9,753 bases of DNA from DATDCV01 sp036524155 (GCA_036524155.1 DATDCV010000749.1:1-9753); one strand, 5' to 3'; shown: positions 1 through 7,900, counted from the first letter of the stretch. Notes: a model not told the origin generated them from the sequence alone. A program made the numbers and translations.

Positions 1-87
1 GAGACGCGCGCCGCAATGGTCACAGCGAGTGGAATCCGTGGCGGCCGAGGCGCCGCACATGGGGCATTGGAGGACTTCAGCGGGCAT
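1..87 (-). CDS. Zinc-ribbon protein, N-terminal fragment (cut by window edge)
   Basis: The reverse strand from position 87 opens with ATG and reads 29 uninterrupted codons to the window edge. They contain two CxxC knuckles, CPMCG and CDHCG, with cysteines at residues 8, 11, 22 and 25 (C-x2-C-x10-C-x2-C). That is the usual N-terminal zinc-ribbon of short-knuckle zinc-binding proteins; the four cysteines presumably bind one zinc ion. The rest of the protein, and so its function, lies outside the window. No convincing Shine-Dalgarno sequence precedes the ATG. The gene lies 153 bp downstream of the YjbQ gene on the same strand, so it may be a distal operon member or have its own promoter. The spacing of four cysteines in so short a stretch makes a chance reading unlikely, but only the N-terminus can be judged. 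Confidence 0.72.
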   Translation of the reverse strand, partial: MPAEVLQCPMCGASAATDSTRCDHCGARL

Positions 88-240
88 AGCAAGAGAAATG
101 AGCGGTTTGCATGTGCTCAGGTGGTTTGCGAGTTGGCAGGAAAAGTCAAGGTTCTCGAACCAACGACGAAGCCATCGCGAATGACAGCCAATGGGCAACC
201 CCGGCCAAACTGTAGAGACAGGTGAAATATGCGGAGTGCG

Positions 241-663
241 TTACTCACCGATCAAATGAGCAGAAACGATTCGGATGTGAGACGAGCGCCGATGCTCCCA
301 GACGTAAACACCCTGCCAGGTGCCGAGCGCCAGACGGCCCTTACTGATGGGAACCGAGAGGTTCACGGTGGTCAGCGCGGTACGAATATGCGCCGGCATG
401 TCGTCTTCACCCTCGGTGGTATGGACGAACAGCCGGTCGCCATCGGGGACTAACCGTGCGAAGAAGCTGTCCAAATCATGCCGGACATCCGGGTCAGCGT
501 TTTCCTGGATCAGCAGCGACGCCGAGGTGTGGCGCAGATGCAGAGTAAGCAAGCCGGTTTGAAGGTGTTGTTCGGAGACCCAGGCACCCAGTTCGGGTGT
601 GAACTCATAGAGGCCCCGACCGCGAGTAGGGATTTGGAATTCACGAAGGGCCTGACGCAGCAT
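241..663 (-). CDS. yjbQ: YjbQ/UPF0047 family protein (secondary thiamine-phosphate synthase-like)
   Basis: This 140-residue protein matches the YjbQ (UPF0047) family in length and in every conserved block I know: HTSASL at 45-50, NADPDVRHD at 55-63, EGEDDMPAHI at 84-93, and KGRLALGTWQGVYVWEHR at 108-125. The His, Asp and Glu residues in these blocks form the family's probable metal/substrate pocket. E. coli YjbQ has weak thiamine-phosphate synthase activity, which gives the family its name; the physiological role is uncertain, so the function here is inferred from family. It is cytosolic, with no signal peptide. The ATG at 663 lies 7 bp after the TPR gene's stop, and an AGGTGA ribosome binding site sits inside that gene's last codons. 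This points to co-transcription and probably coupled translation. Family membership is near certain. Confidence 0.97.
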   Translation of the reverse strand: MLRQALREFQIPTRGRGLYEFTPELGAWVSEQHLQTGLLTLHLRHTSASLLIQENADPDVRHDLDSFFARLVPDGDRLFVHTTEGEDDMPAHIRTALTTVNLSVPISKGRLALGTWQGVYVWEHRRSSHIRIVSAHLIGE

Positions 664-668
664 AAGCT

Positions 669-676
669 GCTCACCT
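669..676 (-). promoter_or_regulatory. Shine-Dalgarno of yjbQ embedded in the TPR stop codon
   Basis: On the minus strand the last codons of the TPR gene read ATC AGG TGA, then GCAGCTT and the ATG of yjbQ. AGGTGA is a good Shine-Dalgarno match at normal distance. Ribosomes ending the TPR gene would therefore finish directly on the initiation site of the next gene. It is the clearest Shine-Dalgarno in the window, which supports the chosen yjbQ start and translational coupling. Confidence 0.65.
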
Positions 677-2479
677 GATCTGGAGCTTCGTTTCGACCTC
701 GGAATTGGGGGCCTCGCCCAAGACCATGGCTTTCTTATAATGCCACCGGGCCAATTCGATTGCCGGGGGTTGCTGGTTCATATAGACAATCGCGAGATTG
801 TAGTGTGCGCGGCCGTAATTGGGCTGGAGTTGAATGGCCTTGCGCAGAGCGGTCTCCGCCGGGACCCGCATCCCTTTTTCGGAGAGCACCAATCCCAGGT
901 GGTTTTGAATCTCCGGGTTGTCCGGATCGAGCTTGGCGGCGCGGCTCAAGGCGTCCAAGGCGTCGTCATACTTGGCCTGGCGGAACCTCAGCAGGCCAAG
1001 GGTCCGGAGACTGAATGGAGATTCCGGGTCCTCGGCGAGGGCCGCCAAAATGCTCTTTTCGGCCTGGTCAAGGTGCCCGGCCTCGATTTGAACCACGGCG
1101 AGGTTGGCGAGCGCAGGCACGTTCCTGGGATCCATGCGCACGACTCCCGTGTAGGCGGCCTCGGCCTTGTCAAACTGGCGGGCGGCAAACCAGGTTTCGG
1201 CCTCGGTGACCAGGCGGGTAGAACCCGGCGGGAGCTGTCGGGACGAGGTCCGGGTCGCTCGGGCCGAAGCCGCGACGGGCTTGGCATCAGGGGTTCTGAG
1301 GAGGGCCAACTCCTCGGGCGAATACGGGACCTGGCGGGCTTCGAATACCTCGAGTCGCGCGCGAGCGTTGGAAAGGTCAAGTTCGAGTTGCTCGACACGG
1401 GATGCGACGGCCTTGCCTTTGCGGCCATACAGCGTCTTGTTGGCGGCGTCCAGTTTCTTCTGAAGGTCATCCCGATCGCGTTCCAACTGGCGAACTCGGG
1501 CCGGTGAGTCGGCACCGGGGCCGGGCAGCACGCTGCTGGTCACCGTGTTGGACGCGGCCGATTTCAGGCGATTCTCCAGCGCGGCCTTTTCAAGGCGCAA
1601 CAGTTCTCTGTCTGATTGCAGCGAGGCGATTTCGGTCTGGGCCTGGGAAAGCCTCTTCGCGGTGTCATCTGTCTGGGCCGGGGTGGCGCCTGTCGCCAGG
1701 AGCTTTTGTTTCAGGAGTTGGTTCTCGGCGAGCAAGGCGGCTGCATCGGGATTCGTCTTCAATTTATTCTGCAGCGCGTCGCGCTCGATTGTGAGTTTCG
1801 CAGCGGTCTCCTTTGTCTCCACCAGTTGGCGATTCGCGGTCGCCAACGCCTGCTGCGCGGCGTCGAGCGCCTTGGGGTCGGTGTTGGCGGTTTTGGACTT
1901 TTCGGCGTCGACGGCGGCCTTAAGCAGTTCGTTTTCTTTCTGCAGAGATTTTACTTTCTCCTCGGACTTGGCGAGCTCGCGCGGGTCGGCTTCGGCAGGT
2001 TGAACTGAGAGCGCTTCCTTGAGTTTGGCCTCCATCACGATCCGATCGGCCTGAAGTTGGCGTACCTGGTCTTTGAGAGTGGCGAGCTGGGCCTCGACTT
2101 CCGCTGGCAGGGCGGCGGGCGTGGGTGCAACGGCAGCATTGGTGACAGCGGGGGCCGGAGCTTTGTTGGTTTCGCCCTGGACCGGCACGGCGGGTTGGGG
2201 CGCATTGGTCGAAAGGGAATCGATCTTGGCGCCGACGTAGGCGAGCCGAAACGCGACGACCTTGGGGTTCCAGTCGGGGCTGCCTTTCTGGAGTCGTTGG
2301 AGGAGGGTCTGGGCGTCGGCATACTTGGCCAGCGCTTTGGCGGGCTGGGAAGTGCTGAGCCCGTCGGCTTCCTGGATCATATTGAAAATCTGGACGTATT
2401 GCTCGTCCAGCCCTTGGGCGGGGGCTCCGACCAGCGATCCTACAAGGATTGCGATGGCCAGCACAAAATACCGTTTCAT
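671..2479 (-). CDS. Exported coiled-coil protein with C-terminal TPR repeats
   Basis: I chose the ATG at 2479 over one 111 bp upstream because it starts a clear signal peptide: MKRY, a hydrophobic core to about residue 18, then APAQG. The 602-residue product then has a short helical segment (24-90), an Ala/Pro/Thr-rich linker (91-125), a long heptad-rich coiled coil (about 126-385, broken near 195-205 and 310-325), a basic Ala/Ser linker (395-418), and about five TPR repeats from 419 to 588. The TPRs show typical signatures such as FDKAEAAYTGVVRMDP and YDDALDALSRAAKLDPDNPE. TPRs bind proteins and coiled coils oligomerise, so a periplasmic scaffold or adaptor is likely; the partner is unknown. 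It heads the leftward unit with yjbQ. No Shine-Dalgarno is visible. I do not recognise it as a named protein. Confidence 0.93.
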   Translation of the reverse strand: MKRYFVLAIAILVGSLVGAPAQGLDEQYVQIFNMIQEADGLSTSQPAKALAKYADAQTLLQRLQKGSPDWNPKVVAFRLAYVGAKIDSLSTNAPQPAVPVQGETNKAPAPAVTNAAVAPTPAALPAEVEAQLATLKDQVRQLQADRIVMEAKLKEALSVQPAEADPRELAKSEEKVKSLQKENELLKAAVDAEKSKTANTDPKALDAAQQALATANRQLVETKETAAKLTIERDALQNKLKTNPDAAALLAENQLLKQKLLATGATPAQTDDTAKRLSQAQTEIASLQSDRELLRLEKAALENRLKSAASNTVTSSVLPGPGADSPARVRQLERDRDDLQKKLDAANKTLYGRKGKAVASRVEQLELDLSNARARLEVFEARQVPYSPEELALLRTPDAKPVAASARATRTSSRQLPPGSTRLVTEAETWFAARQFDKAEAAYTGVVRMDPRNVPALANLAVVQIEAGHLDQAEKSILAALAEDPESPFSLRTLGLLRFRQAKYDDALDALSRAAKLDPDNPEIQNHLGLVLSEKGMRVPAETALRKAIQLQPNYGRAHYNLAIVYMNQQPPAIELARWHYKKAMVLGEAPNSEVETKLQIR

Positions 2480-2537
2480 AAGTTGAAGCTTAGGCGAACT
2501 CACAAACGGTTGGCAATGCAGTTCACCCGGAACGCGT

Positions 2538-2756
2538 ATCGGCTCAGAAGGTGTGAAAAAATTGGCGGAGCGCGAGTAAACGTTCAACACCCACGTTGAA
2601 GGCCAACCATTTGCGATTGCCAGTTTCGGCCGTTTTCAATTTTTTCACAGCTTCTCAGTCTTGGGTCGGAGCGCCGATTTTTAATCGGCTTAAGCGCGCC
2701 GACGGCCGCGTATAAGCCGAGTACAACTCGGCGCTCCGACCCAAGACTGAGCCGAT
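2538..2756. repeat. 27-bp inverted repeat, right arm interrupted by a palindromic element
   Basis: The left arm is 2538-2564 (ATCGGCTCAG, AAGGTG, TGAAAAAATTG). The right arm is in two pieces, 2637-2653 and 2747-2756, separated by 93 bp of the palindromic element. Joining the pieces gives a sequence whose reverse complement matches the left arm at 26 of 27 positions. The uninterrupted inner part alone, TGTGAAAAAATTG at 2552-2564 against its complement at 2637-2649, is a perfect 13-bp pair. The structure lies directly upstream of the TPR gene. Confidence 0.75.
2654..2751. repeat. 98-bp palindromic element, copy A
   Basis: The outer 24 bases on each side (2654-2677 and 2728-2751, including GGGTCGGAGCGCCGA) are perfect reverse complements. 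Inside, CGGCTTA (2686-2692) can pair with TAAGCCG (2713-2719), continuing one long hairpin. An alternative fold is a cloverleaf: a 19-bp outer stem (2654-2672 with 2733-2751), a hairpin GCCGAT-TTTTA-ATCGGC (2673-2689), a central arm (2690-2715), and a hairpin GCCGAG-TACAA-CTCGGC (2716-2732), with no unpaired junction base. A second copy lies at 4797-4894. No T-run follows on either strand, so it is not a standard terminator. It is too small to encode a protein and is best regarded as a REP-like or MITE-like repeat. Confidence 0.92.
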
Positions 2757-2809
2757 GCCGGAACGCAGCAGGTCCAGGAACTGAACCTTTCGCAGCCTGT
2801 TCGCGACCG

Positions 2810-2825
2810 GGCGCCGCTGGGCGCC
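2810..2825 (-). terminator. GC-rich hairpin after the DUF362 stop (possible 3' end structure)
   Basis: On the minus strand, nine bases after the DUF362 stop codon, GGCGCC-CAGC-GGCGCC can form a six-pair all-GC stem with a four-base loop. No run of T follows, so intrinsic termination is not supported; it may instead stabilise the 3' end or cause pausing. Confidence 0.28.
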
Positions 2826-2834
2826 GCGTAGTTG

Positions 2835-4745
2835 CTATTTCATCAGCCGGTAGAACTGGCTCCCTTCGGAGACCTCGTTTGTGACCACGTATTGGGCCTG
2901 GAAGGTAACCGGAGTGCCAGGCACATCCGCCCAGGCCGCCGCCGGATAAAGCGAAGGGGCGGCCTGCAGCCGATAGCCCGGCTGGGAACTCGGCCATGAA
3001 AGGACCACGTTTGTTTGAGCGCGCTGTACTGCCAATAGCGGTGGCATGCGGTTCACTTTCGCATAGATCAATTCGATGCCGTTTGTCCCCCCGAGATTGC
3101 GGCTATATTGCTTGTCGAGAGCGTTATTCCAGTGTTCATGCACGCCCAGGCTGCGCATGCGTTCGCCGTCCTTTTCAGGGTCATAGAAGGTGCCGGAAGG
3201 CGGTGCGCCCGCCAGGGCCGCCTCGTGCAGGTAATCCTCCGCTCCGCCCTGGAGGCTGTTGGTCGCTCCCACGCCGCTCTTCACTACTGCAGGCCACTCG
3301 TTCAGCAGAAAATCGAATGCGACGGAATCGATCGCCACCGGGTCCTGCGAAACGAAAAGGCTGGAAGGCCAATCCGCGTTCGTGCCATCACCAAATGGCG
3401 GCGTTTTCCAGGGATAGGGCTGGGAGTCCCAGTAATAACCCGCGAATAATCCATCGATCAGGCACAAGAGGGTCTTGCCGCCCAGGTTCCTATGACCCAT
3501 CAGGTCCACGACGGCCCGGTAGTGACCCATCCCGGGACTCCATTCAGCGTTGGGCAGGCTCAAGTGCATGTCGTAATAATCGAGAGTGCCTTGGCCGTAG
3601 AGAAAACGACTCGGGCATCTCTTCAACGAGCCATATAGATTCTTTCCGCAAGACGTCACCCCGGAGGAATGCCCTTTAAGAACGGCGAAATTGATCAGGT
3701 AGTCCGCCTGGATAAACGGCACGGGGATGTAGTCCTGCAGTTTCCCATCCGCCGCCGGGGTGCTCCAATAGAATGGGGCCGGCGAAAAGGCCGTCTCGGT
3801 CCGTCCGGCTCCGCCCATGACCTCGAAATACGTCACCCCGGGGAATTCGCCGTGCAGCGGCCTGTACAGGAAACCTGGGAACAGCGCGGTCGGGTCGCCG
3901 ATGCTGATGTTCGTTTCCGCCACACCGGCCACATAGACCAATTGCCGCAACAAGGCCAAAAGCATTTGCGGCGAATTGTCGATCCGGTTCAGGTTCGCGA
4001 TCTTCTCGTGGGTTGCCAGGTCGCAGTCGCTGCCGCTGTTTTCGGTCGTCAGGTTGATTTTGATGACTACCCTCTCGCCCGCCTGGTAGCCGCGCTCGCC
4101 GCGGCCGTGACTGGAGTTGAAATCGGCGAACAACGCCCTCCAGGCGCCGGCGTCTGATTCTTGACCGGCCACATCACGAATTCCTCGAGACACCATCTGT
4201 TCCACCACCGCCAGGTCCGTGTGGTTGGATTGCCACCACGGCTCGCTGGCATTCCAGCCGGCCCAGTCCGTCGCATCGGGTGCGTGTACCCACGCCACAC
4301 GTCCCGGGTGAATGCCCCTGGCAATCCCAAGCGGACCATGCGGGCCGGGATCCGCAAAGCCGGCGTGCTGCGGAATGCTCAGCACCCCGAGTGCCACACA
4401 CACCAAAAACACTGCGCTGCACGCCCAGGCTGCGGTCACCCTTGCGCGGCGTACAAATTCTGCCCGGCGCGCGAGCGCCCATCTGGCTCCCAGAACCGCC
4501 AACAACCACACGACGAATGCGCTCGCGAACGGCGCGGCTGCGCGTTGGCACGGGTAAGCGGCGCGGCTGGGCTTCGGCACCACCCGCACCAGGAACCAGA
4601 GGAGGGAACCGAGCCCGGTGCTCAGGAAAGCCAGGCCGAGCGCACGTCGCCGGCGGCTTCGGCGGCACCGCCGGGGTCCAGTTGGGGATTGTTCACAGCA
4701 CCTGCCTTTGCCCTCAAGGCCCCTGTGGGAAGAAGCGGCCTTCAT
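2835..4745 (-). CDS. Membrane-anchored DUF362 domain protein with verrucomicrobial-type C-terminal domain
   Basis: The 636-residue product starts with an Arg-rich cytoplasmic tail (25-34, RRCRRSRRRR). Three membrane segments follow (about 38-54, 71-88, 104-123); the Arg-rich loop at 89-103 suggests an N-in, C-out topology. The DUF362 region spans about 145-560, with ERVVIKINLT (224-233), NFAVLKGHSSGVTSCGKNLYG (352-372, split here as NFAVLKGHSSG and VTSCGKNLYG) and VSQDPVAIDSVAFDFL (465-480). The tail (566-636) has VVLSWPSSQPGYRLQ and ends QFYRLMK, like the terminal beta domain of many secreted Verrucomicrobia proteins. The DUF362 reaction is not established; some relatives carry ferredoxin clusters, but I see no CxxCxxC here. 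A GTG six bases upstream (4751) is an alternative start. It is divergent from the FG-GAP gene and flanked on both sides by the palindromic element. Confidence 0.93.
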   Translation of the reverse strand: MKAASSHRGLEGKGRCCEQSPTGPRRCRRSRRRRALGLAFLSTGLGSLLWFLVRVVPKPSRAAYPCQRAAAPFASAFVVWLLAVLGARWALARRAEFVRRARVTAAWACSAVFLVCVALGVLSIPQHAGFADPGPHGPLGIARGIHPGRVAWVHAPDATDWAGWNASEPWWQSNHTDLAVVEQMVSRGIRDVAGQESDAGAWRALFADFNSSHGRGERGYQAGERVVIKINLTTENSGSDCDLATHEKIANLNRIDNSPQMLLALLRQLVYVAGVAETNISIGDPTALFPGFLYRPLHGEFPGVTYFEVMGGAGRTETAFSPAPFYWSTPAADGKLQDYIPVPFIQADYLINFAVLKGHSSGVTSCGKNLYGSLKRCPSRFLYGQGTLDYYDMHLSLPNAEWSPGMGHYRAVVDLMGHRNLGGKTLLCLIDGLFAGYYWDSQPYPWKTPPFGDGTNADWPSSLFVSQDPVAIDSVAFDFLLNEWPAVVKSGVGATNSLQGGAEDYLHEAALAGAPPSGTFYDPEKDGERMRSLGVHEHWNNALDKQYSRNLGGTNGIELIYAKVNRMPPLLAVQRAQTNVVLSWPSSQPGYRLQAAPSLYPAAAWADVPGTPVTFQAQYVVTNEVSEGSQFYRLMK

Positions 4746-4992
4746 AATCACGATTCTTAGGGATGTTAATTGCGGAAAGCAAGCCAGATGTATCCTCTCT
4801 GTCTGGGATCGGAGCGCCGATTTTTAATCGGCTTAACCGCGCCGACGGCCGCGTGTAAGCCGAGTGCAACTCGGCGCTCCGATCCTAGACTGAGCGGATA
4901 CAGCCAGGTCTCTTGCCTCCGCCAAAGCCGTGGCGTCGGCAGCGTCGGCATCGCCGGCTTGACACGATGGCTGCCTCTGTTTTGCTTTGCAG
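4746..4992. other. Divergent intergenic region between the DUF362 and FG-GAP genes
   Basis: Both promoters of the divergent genes should lie in these 247 bp, nearly half of which is occupied by palindromic element copy B. Between the element and the FG-GAP start are a tandem 9-base repeat GCGTCGGCA (4933-4941, 4942-4950) and a perfect -35 hexamer TTGACA (4959-4964) on the plus strand. Its -10 partner at normal spacing (TTGCTT, 4982-4987) is poor. I see no Shine-Dalgarno for either gene. Confidence 0.6.
4789..4902. repeat. Palindromic element, copy B, with extended arms
   Basis: The 98-bp core (4797-4894) aligns without gaps to copy A at 90 of 98 positions and has the same orientation. Its outer arms pair at 22 of 24 positions. 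The palindrome continues outward: after one mismatch, TGTATCC (4789-4795) pairs perfectly with GGATACA (4896-4902). The two internal 6-bp hairpin stems of the cloverleaf fold are unchanged from copy A. One outer-stem pair changes from G-C in copy A to A-T here, a compensatory change; another changes from T-A to G-T. It sits 51 bp upstream of the DUF362 ATG, between divergent genes, so it is not placed as a terminator. Confidence 0.92.
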
Positions 4993-7900
4993 GTGCGCTC
5001 GGCAATTCGCGCCTTCAGTTCCGCGGTCGTCTTCTTGACGCCGCTGGTTCTTCACGGGAGCACACTATCCTGGGTGCAAGGTGCGGGTTTTCGGAGCGCT
5101 GAGGTCACGCCCGGCGCTGGCACTGGCCCCGGGTTCACTCTCATGGACCCGGCAGCCACACACGTCAGGTTCACCAACACGCTCCGGGGCGACGCTTTCG
5201 CGACGAATGCCGTCGCGCATAACGGTTCGGGCGTTGCCATCGGCGACATTGACGGCGACGGTTGGCAGGACATTTACTTTTGCGCGCTCCAGGGACCAAA
5301 CCGTTTGTTCCGCAACCTCGGCGACTGGCACTTTGAAGAAGTGGACCCGGGACCGGCTGCCTGCCCGAATCAATTCTCCACAGGCGCCGCCTTTGCCGAT
5401 GTGGATGGAGATGGCGACCTCGACCTGCTTGTGAATGGCATCGCAGCCGGAACCAGGCTCTTTCTCAATGACGGCAAAGGCCACTTTGCCGAGGCTGCCG
5501 CGGAAGGGCTTTCACGCACCGGTTCGCCCACGAGCCTCGCACTCGCTGATATCGACGGAGACGGCGACCTCGACCTTTTCTGCACCCATTACATCGACCA
5601 TATGCACCTGTTGGACCCGACGACCCGCTTTTCCATCGTGAAACGCGAAGGCCGCTGGGTTGTGGCGAAGGTCAACGATCAACCCACCACTCTGCCCCGC
5701 TTCAAGGACCGTTTTGAAGCGCTGCCGGACGGAACCGTGCGGGAGCTGCCCGAAGTGGCCGCGCTTTACCGCAACGACGGCGCGGGACATTTCACTGCCA
5801 TCCAGTTTGAACCGGGTGTCTTTTTGGACGAAGACGGCAAATCCATTCCGCCCTTTCGCGACTGGGGACTGTCCGCCATGTTCCGCGACCTCAACGGGGA
5901 CGGGGCGCCGGACTTGTACGTCTGCAATGACAACGTTTCTCCCGATCGCATCTGGATCAATAATGGCCAGGGAATTTTCCGCCTAGTGGACCGCCTCAGT
6001 TTTCGCCATACCAGCCGCTCCTCGATGGGAATCGATATCGCCGACATCAACCGCGATGGCCATGACGACATTTTCGTTGGCGACATGATTGCCCGCGAGC
6101 ACGGCAAGCGCATGGTCCAACTCGTCAAAGACTTTCCCGATACCGCTGAACGCGAGCACGTGGACTCCCGGCCACAGTTCAATCGAAACATGCTGTTTTT
6201 GGCCAGGCCCGACGGCACCTACGCCGAAGCCGGGTTGATGGCCGGCGTGGCGGCGAGCGATTGGAGTTGGTGCCCCATTTTTCTGGATGTGGATTTGGAC
6301 GGCTACGAAGATCTCCTCATCGGCAACGGGTTCGAGGCCGATGTGATGGACCAGGATCGAAGCGACGAACTCCGCAACCCGCGCCGCTTCAGCCGCAGCG
6401 AAATGAAACGCCCCATGGAACGTTATCCGCAATGGCATACACGCAACGTTGCCTTTCGCAATCGCCGGGACGGCACGTTTGAATCCGTTAGCCGCCAATG
6501 GGGGTTCGACTCTACGGCCACGTCCCAGGGCATGGCGCTGGGCGACCTCGACAACGACGGCGACCTCGATCTTGTAGCCAATAATTTTAACGGCGTGGCC
6601 GGACTCTACCGGAACAACGCCGCAGCCGTTCGCATTGCCGTCCGATTGAAAGGTCTCCCCCCCAACACTCAGGGCATTGGCGCCCGAATTCGCGTGTTGG
6701 GCGGCACTCTGAATCAGAGCCAGGAAATGATTTGCGGCGGCCGTTATCTTTCCGGAGACCAGGCTGAACGCGTCTTTGCTGCCGACCCCGACCCTGCCGC
6801 GCACCTGCGGTTGGAGGTGCGCTGGCGCAACGGAGATCAAAACGTTATTTCCGACCTCCGGGCCAACCACATCTACGAAGTGGACCAACGCAGCGCGACT
6901 CATCCGGGCGCCACGCCGGTGCGAAAGTCCGAGGCGACGCCCTGGTTTAAAGACGAAACCTCGCTGTTAGGACACTCGCATTCGGAAGCGCCTTTCGATG
7001 ATTGGGCGGAGCAGCCATCCTTGCCGAAACGCTTGAGCCGGCTTGGCCCGGGTGTCGGTTGGTGCGACTTGGACGGCGACGGCTGGGAGGACCTGGTCAT
7101 TACAGCGAGCAAGGGTGGTTTGCTGGGTGTTTACCACAACGATAGTGGTAAGGCTTTCCGCCCCATTCACGTCGGCCCGGCGCTCGACGCGGATCAAACC
7201 GCCGTTCTAGCCTGGTCGGACGGGGAAGGGAATTGCAAGCTGCTCGTGGGCCTTTCTAACTACAAGGCGAAGCCTCAAAGGCAAAGCGAACTCCTCTTTT
7301 ACTCGCTCACAAACGCGGCACCGCCTGAACGATTGGCCGTCGGCCCTGCTGCCATCGGCCCCCTGGCCCTAGCCGATGTGGACCACAATGGGGAATTGGA
7401 CTTGTTCATTGGCGGCCGTTTTATGCCTGGGCGTTACCCTGAGCCGGTCTCCTCGAGCTTATGGCTTAACAAGCACGGGCAGTTGGAATTTTCCCGCTCG
7501 GCAGCGCAGGTCTTTGAATCTGTCGGCTTGGTCAGTGGCGCCACCTTCGCGGACCTGGATGGTGATGGTTGGCCGGACCTGGTGCTCGCGCTCGAGTGGG
7601 GTCCATTGCGCGTCTTCCGAAATAACCAGGGCAAATCCGAGGAAGTGACGGCTCAGTGGGGCTTCGCCTCGAATACCGGCTGGTGGACCAGCGTTGCCGC
7701 CGGGGATTTCGACGGCGACGGCAAACTGGATCTGGTCGCCGGTAACTGGGGGCGAAACTCCATGTATGAACTGAATGGCCCGGCCAATGCCGGAGTTTTC
7801 TTCGGGGACTGGCATTCTGACCAAAGGGTGGCGTTGATCGAAGCCTGGCAGCAACAGACGAACTGGTTTCCCGTGCACAACCGCTCCTGGCTGGCGGCCA

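Larger units (their letters stand above)
2480..2834. other. Intergenic region between the DUF362 and TPR genes, dense in inverted repeats
   Basis: This 355-bp gap has no credible gene. From right to left it holds a GC-rich hairpin just after the DUF362 stop (2810-2825), a 98-bp palindromic element (2654-2751), and a 27-bp inverted repeat whose two arms are at 2538-2564 and 2637-2756, the second interrupted by the element. A further small inverted pair is TTCAAC (2583-2588) and GTTGAA (2595-2600) with a 6-base spacer. The TPR promoter should lie here, on the minus strand. The best minus-strand match I see is TTGCCA near 2510-2515, but its -10 partner is poor, so I do not call a promoter. Confidence 0.7.

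Noticed and set aside
144..149. TTGACT as a -35 box for the zinc-ribbon gene (minus strand)
   Set aside because: The sequence at the expected -10 position, AACCAC, bears no resemblance to TATAAT.
740..1507. 255-aa plus-strand ORF opposite the TPR gene
   Set aside because: Antisense shadow of a high-GC gene; the minus strand has a signal peptide, coiled coil and TPRs, while this reading shows no domain.
2057..2599. 180-aa plus-strand ORF opposite the TPR N-terminus
   Set aside because: Low-complexity Gly-rich translation complementary to the Ala/Pro-rich linker of the real gene; no motif.
2654..2751. tRNA or rRNA-like gene suggested by the cloverleaf
   Set aside because: Stem lengths, loops and absence of TTC and anticodon features do not fit a tRNA, and the second copy shares the same non-tRNA layout.
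2654..2751. Rho-independent terminator for the DUF362 gene
   Set aside because: No T-run follows the palindrome on the minus strand, and copy B lies between divergent gene starts, where a terminator is not expected.
2584..2997. 137-aa minus-strand ORF over the palindromic element and the DUF362 3' end
   Set aside because: It runs through the repeat and overlaps the DUF362 coding sequence in another frame; its middle is merely translated repeat.
4630..4660. Twin-arginine signal in the DUF362 N-terminus (SRRRRALGL)
   Set aside because: The arginine run is better explained as the cytoplasmic side of a three-helix anchor; the consensus Phe-Leu-Lys positions and a cleavage site are missing.
4770..5102. 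110-aa plus-strand and overlapping minus-strand ORFs across copy B
   Set aside because: Both translate the palindromic element, with shared repeat-derived peptides such as LGSERR, and overlap the FG-GAP start; no independent support.
5983..6903. 306-aa minus-strand ORF opposite the FG-GAP gene
   Set aside because: Mirror of the calcium-loop codons, which leave the opposite strand open; no recognised domain and the sense product is certain.
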